DNA of 64,000 bases from Cercospora beticola (Eukaryota > Ascomycota > Dothideomycetes > Mycosphaerellales > Mycosphaerellaceae). This document shows, piece by piece, positions 1 to 10,543 of this stretch (its first letter is position 1; each line of letters begins with the position of its first letter). Location of the stretch: positions 1,674,001 to 1,738,000 of the forward strand of contig NC_088941.1 in NCBI RefSeq assembly GCF_033473495.1, written 5' to 3'. The position numbers and the translations under genes were made by a program. The notes under the pieces were generated by a model, which worked only from the letters and a program-made list of their open reading frames with translations, made no database searches and had not been told where the DNA came from.

Positions 1-454
1 GCGTTGCAGGATCTGAGGTGATACCTGGGTATGCACTCGATGTCGTCCAGCTCTCAGTCGTCGGACGCCCGTTGCTGTCGCAGATATTGTCCCTCGCGGT
101 GCCCGCGTAAATTGTGCATGCATCGATGCTGTACACTTGACCGGCATTGGTCTGAGCTGGGCCGCCCTCCGTCAAGGTAATGCTTCCCATAAGTATGACC
201 CTCGGCTCGTCAGACGTGGTTGTTGGAACGGCATCATTTCCAGCACCGACGGTGAATTGCACGCCGCCTGCAACCGCAGGTGTAGCAGTTGTTGTATCTT
301 GCACGCCTGCAGAGACGCCAGAAGGAAATATCGTCTTCGTGAGTTGGATTCTTTGTGTGATTTGTACCCTCACAGTACTCTTCGGCTTAGCCTCCACCTG
401 AGCACGAACACCCTCCAGCACCGCCGCACACAGCAGGAACAAAATCGACAACAT
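1..454 (-). CDS. Secreted Thr/Ser-rich protein, 3' end cut by the left edge
   Basis: An open frame starts at the ATG at 454 and runs to the left edge without a stop, about 151 codons. It opens with a clear signal peptide (MLSILFLLCAAVLEGVRA, probable cleavage before Gln19). The mature part is rich in Thr, Ser, Gly and Val, with a few Cys in the section DACTIYAG/DNICDSNG, as in fungal secreted or wall-associated proteins. I do not recognise a family. No intron is needed in the visible part. An overlapping plus-strand frame at 137-865 is a shadow of it. Product and function are unknown; confidence rests on the signal peptide and the long uninterrupted frame. Confidence 0.6.
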   Translation of the reverse strand, partial: MLSILFLLCAAVLEGVRAQVEAKPKSTVRVQITQRIQLTKTIFPSGVSAGVQDTTTATPAVAGGVQFTVGAGNDAVPTTTSDEPRVILMGSITLTEGGPAQTNAGQVYSIDACTIYAGTARDNICDSNGRPTTESWTTSSAYPGITSDPAT

Positions 455-2425
455 GATTGGCAAAATAAAATGCAAACAGAACCAATGGTGGTTTCACCTA
501 CCTCACCTGTCGTGCATTCTGCACCACTACATATACCACTCTCGCAAACGCTTTCTGCGGAGACCTCGCTCTTCTACGCGCTGGCTGTGCCTCTCGACAA
601 CATTAGCATGGTAAAACCATTCTATATTCTCTCAGCTTTGTGGAGCTGCAACATGAGGTCTAACGCAGCTTCGCAGCGTGCCGCCCTGCGAAGTCGATCG
701 CTTGTGCAGCTGCAGCCCTGGCGGGCGCTTACTGCTTCGCTGCAGATGGTTGGAATTGAACACATTGCGGAGCTGCGACGGGGCTTCCGACGAGTGGCCG
801 CACCCGCACTTTACACACGCGCGCAGGTGTGCGGCGTTGCTTGCAAGTTTCTGCGCATCGCGTAGAGAGTAAGAAAAGTGATGTTTTGCGTGAATGTTTT
901 TGGGTTCACTGTCGCTTCGGCACTTTCGAGAAAGGATCTTCTGGAATTTCTGCCACAGTGCCACAGGTGTCATTGTTGTCTGAGCGTGAGTTTCTTGGAC
1001 TTGATGAGATCTTAACTTTCTCGGCCGCTTCTCCGGCCCCTGTTGATCTTTTCTTGAACGTCGTCATGGGAGCGTTAGGTTTTGGTTCGTTGATGACTCG
1101 TGAACATTGTATTTTGGTGCTTTGAGATGTCATTCGAGTGTTGCTAGTGGTGCACATTCGGAGACGTTCGTTTGGTGGGCGATGCTACGGAAGCCGTACC
1201 GTTGCTCTTTCCACTTTGGGCAAGTACGCTTTCCAGGAGCACACTTTAGGGATTGTGACTGCGATTTGAGCTCTTCTTCCTGCCTGCGGGAAATAGACAA
1301 GGTCTTGTAGTCTTGCACATCAGTGCAACTGCGTCTTCAAAAGATCGCATTCAAACACGACTTGCGTCGGAGAAACTTGAGTGCCATTCGAAGCAAAGCC
1401 CGCATCGCTGGCGAACGTACAATATTGATACAAGCTGGTATGACACTCGCACTGAATCTCTGACTCAGAAGCGGCAGCTGGGTGATTCCAAGCCATCAAG
1501 TCGCCAGAACCTCGCTAGATGAGCAATATACAAAAGGAGGAGAATGCATCGAATTGGAAAAATGGACTTATCGCCTCCAAAGCAAGACTATCCGACGGTC
1601 CTTGCTCTCGCGTCTCAAATCCGGTTGATGTTCTTCCAAAGCGGCGCTGAAACCACGAGAAGTCGAGAGCAGAGCAAAGCCATGTCGATACTCTCGACTA
1701 GGATGCTCCGAGCCCATAAGCACTCATCGACACCTGCTGGCTCACACCAGCATTCGCGATCTAGAAGCAGCGTCCCCGGAAATTTGTATACGAGCCATCA
1801 GCTTCGCCACTTTATCTCTGGCTAGAATGTGATATTGTTCGCTACAGCGCAGTACATGTTCAGAGAACGTCAGGCGAGATAGGCGATGAACTTAATTTCA
1901 TGATTCCAGATTCGGGACAGAGTCACTCGAAGTGACTTGATTTAAAGCAACATGAACATCCGCCATTACACGAAGAACCACTCTGTTAAAACAACTAAGC
2001 TTTACACTTGCACTGCTGTTTCCACCAAAGCATACCGCGATCATTGGTGCTGTCAAGCATGAGAAAATTTGTTGATTTGCGATGAGTACCAGCGCGGAAC
2101 AGCTCTCAGTGCTCATTCACGTCCATATTGCGTTATCACCGCAGGATGAATCCGGCGCGGCGTCAATCTTTGAACGCTCGGCTTGCGAGATTTGTGCGTC
2201 TGCGGAGAGGACGCTCTAGCTCCCACGCCTTGTGCAGCTCGAGCGGAGTACCAAGGCGACGAACGAGGACGAGCGGCTCGCTCAGACATTTCACGCAGAA
2301 GCATCACCACTACGGCTTGCATTCACCCTCATGATGTTTTATATGCACCCTCGAAGGACTGCAACTGTACTCGGTACCAATCGAGAAAGTCATAATCCAT
2401 TGAATTTTCATGAATCGTGTACTAT
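455..2425. other. Intergenic, no recognisable gene
   Basis: Only short overlapping frames in several phases, none with a domain, signal peptide or matching splice sites. It includes the promoter of the left-edge secreted protein and the 3' flank of the oligopeptide transporter. Confidence 0.5.
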
Positions 2426-5081
2426 CTACCACTTCCACACCGCAGGCCCAAACTTCTCATCGCCGCTGACAGTCTTCTGGACAGCCGTCCCATTGTAGTC
2501 GAATGTGTTGATGACATTCGTTCCCCACCATGGGGCCATACTTCCGCCTGGAAGCTGGACACAGAAGAAGATGACGATGGCGCAAATCGCCAATCCGACA
2601 TCCATGGCGGCTGATGTGACATAATTGTAGTTCATCCACCAGCCTCGAGCACGGTCGCGAATATATTTGTTGAAGATCCAGCCCACGGAACAGTAAGCGA
2701 GCTAAGCAGAAAAGTTAGTATGATGCGCTGAGGAAATGAGATGAGCGGAGGACTTACAATATTCATGGCGCTGTATGGTGGAACATATCCCATGGAAGAG
2801 AAGACGAGTGGGATGTTCAGCTTTCTGAAAATCGATGTCTTCGGGAAGGCACGTGCGAGTCCGTAGACGATGAATGGCAGGAAGAATCCGATAATCCAGA
2901 AGTATTGCAGGTCCTGGTAGATGGCGCCACTGGAGAATAAGTGCTTGGGACCGACTGCACCCCAGATTACCGAGGCGTTGTAGAAGGTCTTGATGTAGCC
3001 ACAAGTGAAGTAGTTGGCGGCTTCCTCGGTACAGATGTTGGAGATCGCACCCAAAGCCCACTCGACCGTGCCCAATTGACAGAAGCATGACCATACAGTG
3101 GCGACTAGCTGAGCTGTGAAGAGAGATCGCTGAGGCACATGCATGTAGTGGCCGAGTTTCAGATCTTGGGTGAAGTAGAGAGCTTGGGTCATGGTGATAT
3201 AGCCGAATGTCTTGAACATCATCATGGCAATTGGGTGGCCTGGCTGGAGATAGCCAATGATGAACTCAGTGAACACGTTCAACCCAAGTTGGATATTGGT
3301 CATGGCTTGAATGATTCCGATTGGAATCGTCCAGACCACGGCAATGACGAGAGCGAGCACCACAGAGGACGCATGCATGCCAGTTGGATACGCATTGGCA
3401 GACGCGAACGCGAAGCCGATCATGATCAGACCGAGAATGATGTACCACCAGGTAGGTACAGTCTTGTAGTTTCTCATGATCTTCATGTGGACATCGTCAA
3501 GCTCGCCTCTGGATGCCTTCCATCGGCGCCAGATGTCTTTGCCGTGGAACAGATATGTGTGGCTGATCAGTGCCGCGATAATGGCAAAGCTAGTTCCATA
3601 TGCTAGCGCAAAGGATGTGGACAAGAAGAGCGGCGAGTACTTTTCATAAGATGCTGGGTCCACGATGTGCTCAGGAGTGAGAATTCGCGAGATATTGTAA
3701 GTCGCTCCCGTGTTGTCCGTAATTCCGTTTTGGCTGATTGGGAGATAGTCAGCGTACCAGGCACCCGTATAATGAATCGCTGGGGTAATAATCCATAGGA
3801 GGAATATGATGCCAACCAACGTGTTACCGATGGCATGCCAAGGCGCAATGAGAGGGCTGCCGTAGAAGCCGTTGATTTGAGCCCAGTCGAGCGTGAACCC
3901 AGTGAACGGGAAGCCGAGCGAGATGCCGGTTGTCTGGCCAAACAGCTGGTTGACGATCACATTGTTAGGCTTGATCCACGTTACCCATGCGAAATAGGAC
4001 AGAGCAGGCATGATAAAATCTGGAAACCAAGACCAGACAAACATCGCGATCATGATGTACAGGAACCACCGGTACCGAGAGATGGACCATCCATTCGTTT
4101 GCGAAGGGTCAGAAGGAGTCTTGTCGTGCAGTGCGTACATAAACGCAACGTTGACCAAGGCTGCGGGCCAGATCATGGAAGCCGGCTCTACCAGCCATCG
4201 ACGCACTGTACCAGCGAGAGAGAATCCAAGACACTGTGTGGACAGGGCGAACAAGATCTTGTAGCCCCAGTCGAAGCTGTTGATGTTGTAGAACTTCTGA
4301 AGGGAAACAATTGTATCCACGAAGTAGCCAGTACCACCTCCGAAAGCAGCATTTGCCATTGCCACAATTATAACATGCTCTTTGGTATTGAATGGTCCAG
4401 GATTCAGATTTGCTTTTAGGCCGAATAGCGCGAACTCAAACTCAGGCATGAATTTCGCCCAGGCCACACCTAGAGGATATGCAACCAGCTGGACAACATA
4501 TGGTGTGATGTTGATGATGGGATACCGCAGGTAGAAGAGGCCATTGACACCTGAGACAACTGTGGTCAACAGCATGCCGATGGTCCAGGCGCGAATGGTG
4601 GAAGTGGGGAGGTCCTCGTCGTAGTTGCGGACAACAGCGCGGACCTATTTAAGCAGGTCAGTGGCAGATTCCTGGTCTAGTACACTCGCAATCATACCTC
4701 GGGATATGGCGAGTCATTGACGAACTCGTCAACCAGAACTGCTTCGCCTTTCTGATCGTGGGCTCGCGTGACATCCTTGATGGCCTCGAATGCGGTATCA
4801 GGCAAATTAGGGTCGAAGCTATGCTCGGCGGCAAACGATCTCAGAGTCCGATTTGCCTCCACCTCAGACATATTCCTGACTGCGTCTGAGTGGTCGTGCT
4901 TGACATCGCCGGCGTACTCAGCTGCGATCTTGGACACAACAGGCTCGCCCGTGCCAAGATCGGTCATTTCTGTGCTGGCTCCAGTTTTGCCGTTCACTTC
5001 GACGCCTTGAATTGATCCATCGTTAGTGTTCGTTCTCTTGAAGCCAAGCCTCTTGAGTGGGTTCTTGGAAGAGCTCGCCAT
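2426..5081 (-). CDS. OPT-family oligopeptide transporter
   Basis: Proton-coupled import of small peptides (or peptide-metal/sulfur conjugates) across the plasma membrane. Three exons: 5081-4698, 4644-2758, 2701-2426, giving 848 aa, normal for the OPT family. Both introns are phase 0; the second has the donor GTAAGT and a perfect TACTAAC branch point. The N-terminal ~120 residues are cytosolic and charged, followed by the OPT entry motif DSPYPEVRAVV joined across intron 1. Then come about 14 to 16 hydrophobic segments with family motifs: NPGPFNTKEH, AYPLGVAWAK, QALYFTQDLKLGHYMHVP, PPYSAMNILAYCSVGWIFN (joined across intron 2). It resembles yeast Opt2/S. pombe Isp4 relatives; the exact substrate cannot be read from sequence. 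Start chosen at the first ATG of the charged N-terminal exon. Confidence 0.93.
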
Positions 5082-8000
5082 AATGGCCGGCTTTTGCTGC
5101 TATGCCCAAGGCTCGAGGGAGACAAAATGATGCAAGCAACGTAGCTGTGCGCCCATCGGGCGGCGCTGGTCCAACATATACTTGTGAGCGGCACGAGCGG
5201 CATTGCCGCTATCGGTACATTGGTAGGCCTGAGAAAAGCTCTAGTGCTGAGAACGACACGAGATCCGTCCATGGCGTTCCTGCAGAGCATGTACTTCACG
5301 CCACATGGTCGTTCAAGACGAACAGCTGGGGAGGGGCTCGCCTGTGCAGGAACTAGCGCAGAAGTGTAGTAGATAACGGCGAGCGCTGATACGTCCGTCT
5401 GAGCTCGATGGCCAATGCAGAGGTGTCGCATGTCCACCCGACACGCATTTTGAACGGCTCGCACAATGGCACCTTCCAGTTCAGGCTAGTCCGCCGAGAT
5501 AAGATTCGTGCCGAGGGCGTCAAGCAATGACAAGCTTGCAAAAACAGGTCTTCTTTGACATTGGCATTCTCGGGCCAGCCACGTTGCAGACACATAGATG
5601 AGCCACCAACGCCACGATGGATGATGTTGTGATAACTTGTCGCATGACGGCTTCACTCGCGCCCTTCTGTTAGTGATTTGCGGGACGAATTCGTCTGCTT
5701 GCCGCACGCAATCTCTGAGGCTGTGTGCAGATATCACGGCGGCAGAATTGGCGATTATGCTGCGAGAGTCTGGCTTACTGTCGTCCGTGGAAATCGATCA
5801 GCCGGGATACGCTCTCAGAACCATGATTCAGACCAGAATAGGAGCCAGGAAAAATACTGCGCCTCCGCCGTAGCCAGCGCTGTTGTGCCAAGAGTTGGTC
5901 GCCAAGCAACCAGAAATTCTGACGAGGAGCATCACTAGGGGTACAGTATGTGCGTAGTGCAGGCCACGGTTGGTGCTGTGGAAGTACAATGGTGATCTGG
6001 TTGTCTGTTCACGAAGCTGTCGACAGCTGTGCAGAGCACTTGCCAGAGGTGGAGTTGCCGCTTTTCCGTCAACCGAGGCTTGGCGCCCTCCACCTCCAGA
6101 GTCTCCACCACACGAAGGAGCACAGGAGCGGGGACGATTTGCACGACCTCACGTCTTCTTCGTCCAGCGTCCTCTTTCACGTGTGAATTCCGCACCGCAG
6201 GTCACGACCGCTTCGCCGCTGCCACCCTCGACGACGATCAGAAGCAGCCTGTTCGCAGCCCCTGCGGCTGTCATCCTGACGCCCGGCCCGACACCGCACG
6301 CGCCTAGAACGCCATTGCGACACGCCTCGAGACCGCAAGACACACCAGGCAACACGCAGTTTGCGAACTGACTCCCCTGCGCCTTCGTGCACGACATGAA
6401 GTGCCAGGCCACATGGCACAAGGATAGTCGGGCGAGGAGTGACATCGGAAACCCGAGTCGTTAGCCGCCGCTGTCCAGGCGCGCAACGCTGGCCGAAACG
6501 TGCAACTTCGGCTGCGTCGGAAGACAAGAAGCAGTACGAGCTGCTGACGACTCTGCACTCGTACGGACGGGCGAGTCATGACACTGGATGAGCACAGCAC
6601 AGCCTCCCTATCATGAGGAATATTCACCCACACACAGCTCGGACTCGTCGTATTCTTGTCTGCTGCCGTCGATTTCACATGGCACTACCAAATACCGATA
6701 TCGCCTGCGGACATTTGCTTCGGCAAAGGTTATTTAGGCAGTCAACCTCTGCCAAGATTGCTTCGGAGCGGTCGTCTCGCCGGAATGGGCGCCCCGGTCA
6801 GCACACTAACAATTTCGAGGGAGCGACTGTATCAGAATGCTTCGGACATATGGAAACGCCAATATCCGGAAAGAACCCCGAGCATACATCATATCAGTAA
6901 TCCACTGTCTTGACTCTGTTCACGAGCCTGCACAAAATTGCTTCAGTGCTTCCGAGAAGCACGAATGATGAAAATGACAGCGGCTGCCCAACACATTCTT
7001 GCAGGTTCGATCAGCAAACGAAATACGCCTTCGCGAATCAATTCAGTGCATCCATCGGAGCACCGCTAGAAAGAGCTTAGACCGCGGCGTCACGAGGTTT
7101 ACGATGGCCGTAGCGACGCCAGTATAACATGGAACCTTCTGGCCAATTATGCTGCCAATTCCGCTCGTGCATAACAAGAGCATCTGCGACCCTGCCATGC
7201 ATCTCAAAATTTCTTGAGGGGTGATAAGCACGTGTCCTTGTCCTAGTCCCACGCCGGAGACTTGCGACAACAGGATACCCCAAAGGCGTGCTACTCTGCC
7301 CTACATGATTCGCTACTCATAATCAGATCTGGCGGGCTGGCACCACGGCTCTCTCTGCTGCTAATCGCTCCTCAAAGAAGTGGGTTCGCGGTTATTTCAG
7401 TGCTGTGGAATCCCTGGCTCGAGACGGCCTCTGCGTTTCTTTAGACGCCTTGTTTCAATCCACAAATGCATGCCGCCAAAGCCAAGCACTCTAACACAAT
7501 CTCTTCACACATTCAATGTCTATGCTGTTGCCTTGCCGGTGCATGCCCGGACTTCCTTTCGGCCGCGTGCTTCAATCAATGACACTATGGTTCTTGGCCA
7601 GAGGTATACCGCGCTATCTGAATCTCTTGGAGTCGGCGCAGCGAAATCTTCGGTATAGCGCGCTAAGAGCCTAAGATACACAAGAGCACGGCAACTCACA
7701 GTGGTATGGTGGAAAAGGCTCAGCTTCAACGATACGAGCTGTCGCGCTTCATCTACACCAGAAGCGGGCATCGCGACATGGTCCTTAGGCGCTTCGTCCT
7801 GCAATCGCAGTGCAGCTCGGCAATCTTGCATCTCGGCGCTGTATACCGAAGGCACGTGTTGTGAGTAAGTTCTGGAACTTGCATAAATCGCACAGTCCGA
7901 TTGGAGATGGAGTCGACCTAGAGTAGCCCCTAAGCTGCCATTATCCCGGTAAAATCGCGTGCTCAAGCTCAAACATCCCAGCATTGGCTATGTTCCATGA

Positions 8001-8572
8001 CTTGTGATCATCCAGGGTGCTGGCGCGCTCGGTAAGAAGCCCGTTCGCGGCTGGTAGTGTTGGCAAGCTGTGGTCGGGCCGCATGGTAGCCACGTGCAGC
8101 TGGCCTCCAAACACTGCGAACTGTGCAGACCTAGGCCAAAGAAATATACTTTGATGACCAACACGAGGCTGACAATAGAGATGGCCATAAGACGGACCCG
8201 TCCTACGGCCTTCGAGTGCAAGAATGTTGTCGTTGATTGAGGCTGTGATGCCACTGACCGGACATCGCTGTGCAGAACTGATGCACACATTTCCGAAGGG
8301 ATTTCCAAGCATCGCCGCGAGAAAACCTGGTCGATTACCCCTGGCCGCCAGTGGCATTTTGATGTCCGCCTTTCTATCGTAGCACTGCTTGGCTACGAGC
8401 GGACTGCATGGCAAACGCGTACGCAGCATCGGCGTTGTCGCATGAATACTGTCACGGCGATTCGGTTCAAAGTATAAGTGAAGCACTCGCGCATCGTTGT
8501 TTTCTGATCTAGAGCACAAGACGACTTCTTTTCTATTCCACAGCCTCGAGCTCGCATCAACCCTCTGCCAAC
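5082..8572. other. 3.5 kb intergenic, no supported gene
   Basis: Upstream regions of the transporter (left) and carbonic anhydrase (right). Frames up to 192 codons occur on the minus strand (7941-8519) but show no family motif, signal peptide or coherent splicing. A TATA-like GTATAAG lies about 100 bp before the carbonic anhydrase ATG. Nothing else seen. Confidence 0.45.
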
Positions 8573-9512
8573 ATGATTGCTCATCAATTTCTTGGGCTTG
8601 CGGCCCTTACTGCACTCGCCTCTGCATGTGCACCAGAACTCCTCAAGCGCGATGGATGGCGCGGAGCACACCTCGCCAAACGCGCAGAGCCAGGAGCCAG
8701 AACATGGAGTTTCGAGCTCGCTGAGGCATGGAATCAACTCAACCCAGGTACGTTGCATAGGCGATGACCTCAGCCTCGCAACCACTCACTCCTTTTATTT
8801 AGAGTGGAGCACTTGCTACTCTGGCAGACGACAATCGCCCATCAATCTTCGAAGCAAATGGGGCTACTACACCCAGGAGCCACCCACTTTCCACTACCCC
8901 AAGAACCTGACTGGCAAGATTGACAACTGGGACTTTGGTCCGCAGTTCTCAGTCGAAGTCGATGACGACAACAAGACCGCTGCTTACATCGAGTTCGACC
9001 ATGACGGCGATCCAGAGATTGCTTACTTCCGACAATGGCACGTGCACACTGCGGCCGAACACACTATCGACGGCTACCGACCAAAAGGCGAAATTCACTT
9101 CGTGCACTACGACGACGCCGGCGTTCCTCGCTCTGTCATCGGTTTCTTCTTCGATCGCAAGAGCAAGTACGATGACTACAACTTCAACTTCACTGGCCCA
9201 GCTATCGATGCCACCGGCTCGGCTTTCTACAGACAACTTGAGCCACTCGAGCTTCCTGATATCTTCAGCAACAACACTCTTGAGGGTGTCGAGTTGGACT
9301 TGAACCTTCTTGTCAAGGAGGCCAAGGACTACAAGAAGTTCTGGACCTACAAGGGCTCTCTTACCACTCCTCCTTGCTCTGAGGGGATCCGCTGGTTCAT
9401 CTCGCCTGAAATCATCTGGCTTTCTGACGACCAGACCGAGAGCCTCTTGAGGGCTAGCACTTTCGGCGACCGCCCAGTGAACAGCGTTTGGGACCACGAC
9501 ATCAACGTCTAA
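8573..9512 (+). CDS. Secreted alpha-class carbonic anhydrase
   Basis: Zinc enzyme interconverting CO2 and bicarbonate outside the cell. Two exons, 8573-8747 and 8803-9512, 294 aa; the intron (GTACGT..TTTAG, phase 1) restores EWSTCYSGRRQSPINL, the hallmark start of the alpha-CA domain. Signal peptide at residues 1-18 or so, then two KR sites (about residues 25-26 and 36-37) suggesting Kex2 propeptide processing. Zinc ligands: His138 and His140 in QWHVH, His157 in EIHFVH. TTPPCSEG near the C-terminus carries the second Cys of the usual disulfide with Cys63. Several NxS/T glycosylation sites. Alpha-CAs occur sporadically in fungi beside the usual beta class and are typically secreted; a role in pH or carbonate acquisition is inference. 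Confidence 0.95.
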
Positions 9513-10110
9513 GTCTGACTTTACCTGTTCGCGCGAGCATCTGACCTCCACGTCAGATGTTGTTTGGTTGTACATAGATGGCATGGGGTTGCATTTGCAT
9601 TTGCATCAGTGGCGTTCAAGGGAATTAGCATTTGTCATTGTTATATACATGCGCCTCCGGAAGCTGCGGCATCGACAGTATCGACAGTCTTCGTAGGCAG
9701 AGCACCAGAGAGAGAGAGAGAGATAGATGAGTGAGACAGTAGTGTAGCTGGCCTAAAGACTTCTCGGAGCAAAAACAACATCATCTCGCGTGTGTGCCGA
9801 TCAAACAAACTCATGGTGCATAGAATTGAATTAATCGCAGTGAAATTTTATGCATATGTAGCTGTATGTCTGCGACATGGACTGCGGTACTGAGGACCCT
9901 TCAAAGCTTAAACAAAGTCCCCTCTTCCCTTTCTCGCGTGAGATTCAGGACCGCAACGGGGTTACCCTTACTGTGCAACTATCAGCCTCGGGTGTCAGCT
10001 GACGTGTTCCCAACAGCTTGGTAGGCAAAAGGCGACGCAATGCAAAAGTGGGATGTTGATTGTTAATTGGGACGGCACCCACCCGCTTCTGTGCTGGGAA
10101 TTTTGCCCAC
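9513..10110. other. Intergenic between convergent carbonic anhydrase and hydrophobin-like gene
   Basis: 3' flanks of both genes. Contains an (AG)n run near 9707-9722 and a TGCATT/TTGCAT triplet repeat near 9589-9606. No gene seen. Confidence 0.5.
9707..9722. repeat. (AG)n microsatellite
   Basis: Uninterrupted AG dinucleotides, about eight units, continuing into AGATAGATGA. Lies about 200 bp past the carbonic anhydrase stop. Confidence 0.8.
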
Positions 10111-10543
10111 TCACAATTGCAATGCAAGGCAGGCGACATTCACGTTGATTGTGCCCTAACAGTCACAATGTCAGCTTGCCCCTTTTGTATTTTGTTGTTG
10201 CCTTGGCTGGATTTATGTAGTCATTGAAGGTTTAGTCACGATTGACGTACGTTTTGATGGACGTTGCAGCATTGGTAAACTCCGTCGCCGCAGTTCTTGC
10301 CGGCTAAGGACGTGTGTTAGCCTTGGCTAACGTGGCAGTGTGAGTTTGAGTACGAAGGGACGAACCGATGTTTAGTGCACAGGCTGTGCCCATGATTGGG
10401 GTATCCATATTGTCGTTTTCGGAAGCACAGCATGCGAGTTCGTCGCCTGGCTGACAGGGGCTGTTGTCGCCGCTTTGACGTTTGAAGCCTGGACGAGCCA
10501 GAACAGTTGAGAAGAGAGCAGCGATGATGAACGAGATCTGCAT
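10111..10543 (-). CDS. Hydrophobin-like small secreted cysteine-rich protein
   Basis: Three exons: 10543-10366, 10303-10251, 10155-10111, 91 aa. Signal peptide MQISFIIAALFSTVLA, then a KR site. The spliced mature protein has exactly eight Cys in the order C-CC-C-C-CC-C, the hydrophobin signature. Spacings are C-x7-CC-x15-C-x8-C-x6-CC-x13-C-x5-end, and the tail INVNVACLALQL resembles hydrophobin C-termini. Intron 1 (phase 1) has donor GTTCGT and acceptor CCTTAG; intron 2 (phase 0) has donor GTACGT and acceptor TGTTAG. Cys5-7 come from exon 2 and Cys8 from exon 3, so the unspliced frame shows only four. Hydrophobins self-assemble at wall-air or wall-host interfaces. The x15 loop is shorter than the usual class I range; class assignment is open. 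Exon 3 is a model: a 44-nt alternative intron would lose Cys8. Confidence 0.72.

Noticed and set aside
137..865. 242-codon plus-strand frame
   Set aside because: Overlaps the minus-strand secreted protein antisense and has no domain or signal peptide; Arg/Ser/Cys-rich shadow composition.
7941..8519. 192-codon minus-strand frame upstream of the carbonic anhydrase
   Set aside because: No motif, signal peptide or splice-compatible extension; lies in the promoter region. A lineage-specific gene cannot be fully excluded.
10207..10250. 44-nt alternative second intron in the hydrophobin-like gene
   Set aside because: Very short, and the resulting tail lacks the eighth cysteine; the 95-nt intron completes the hydrophobin pattern.
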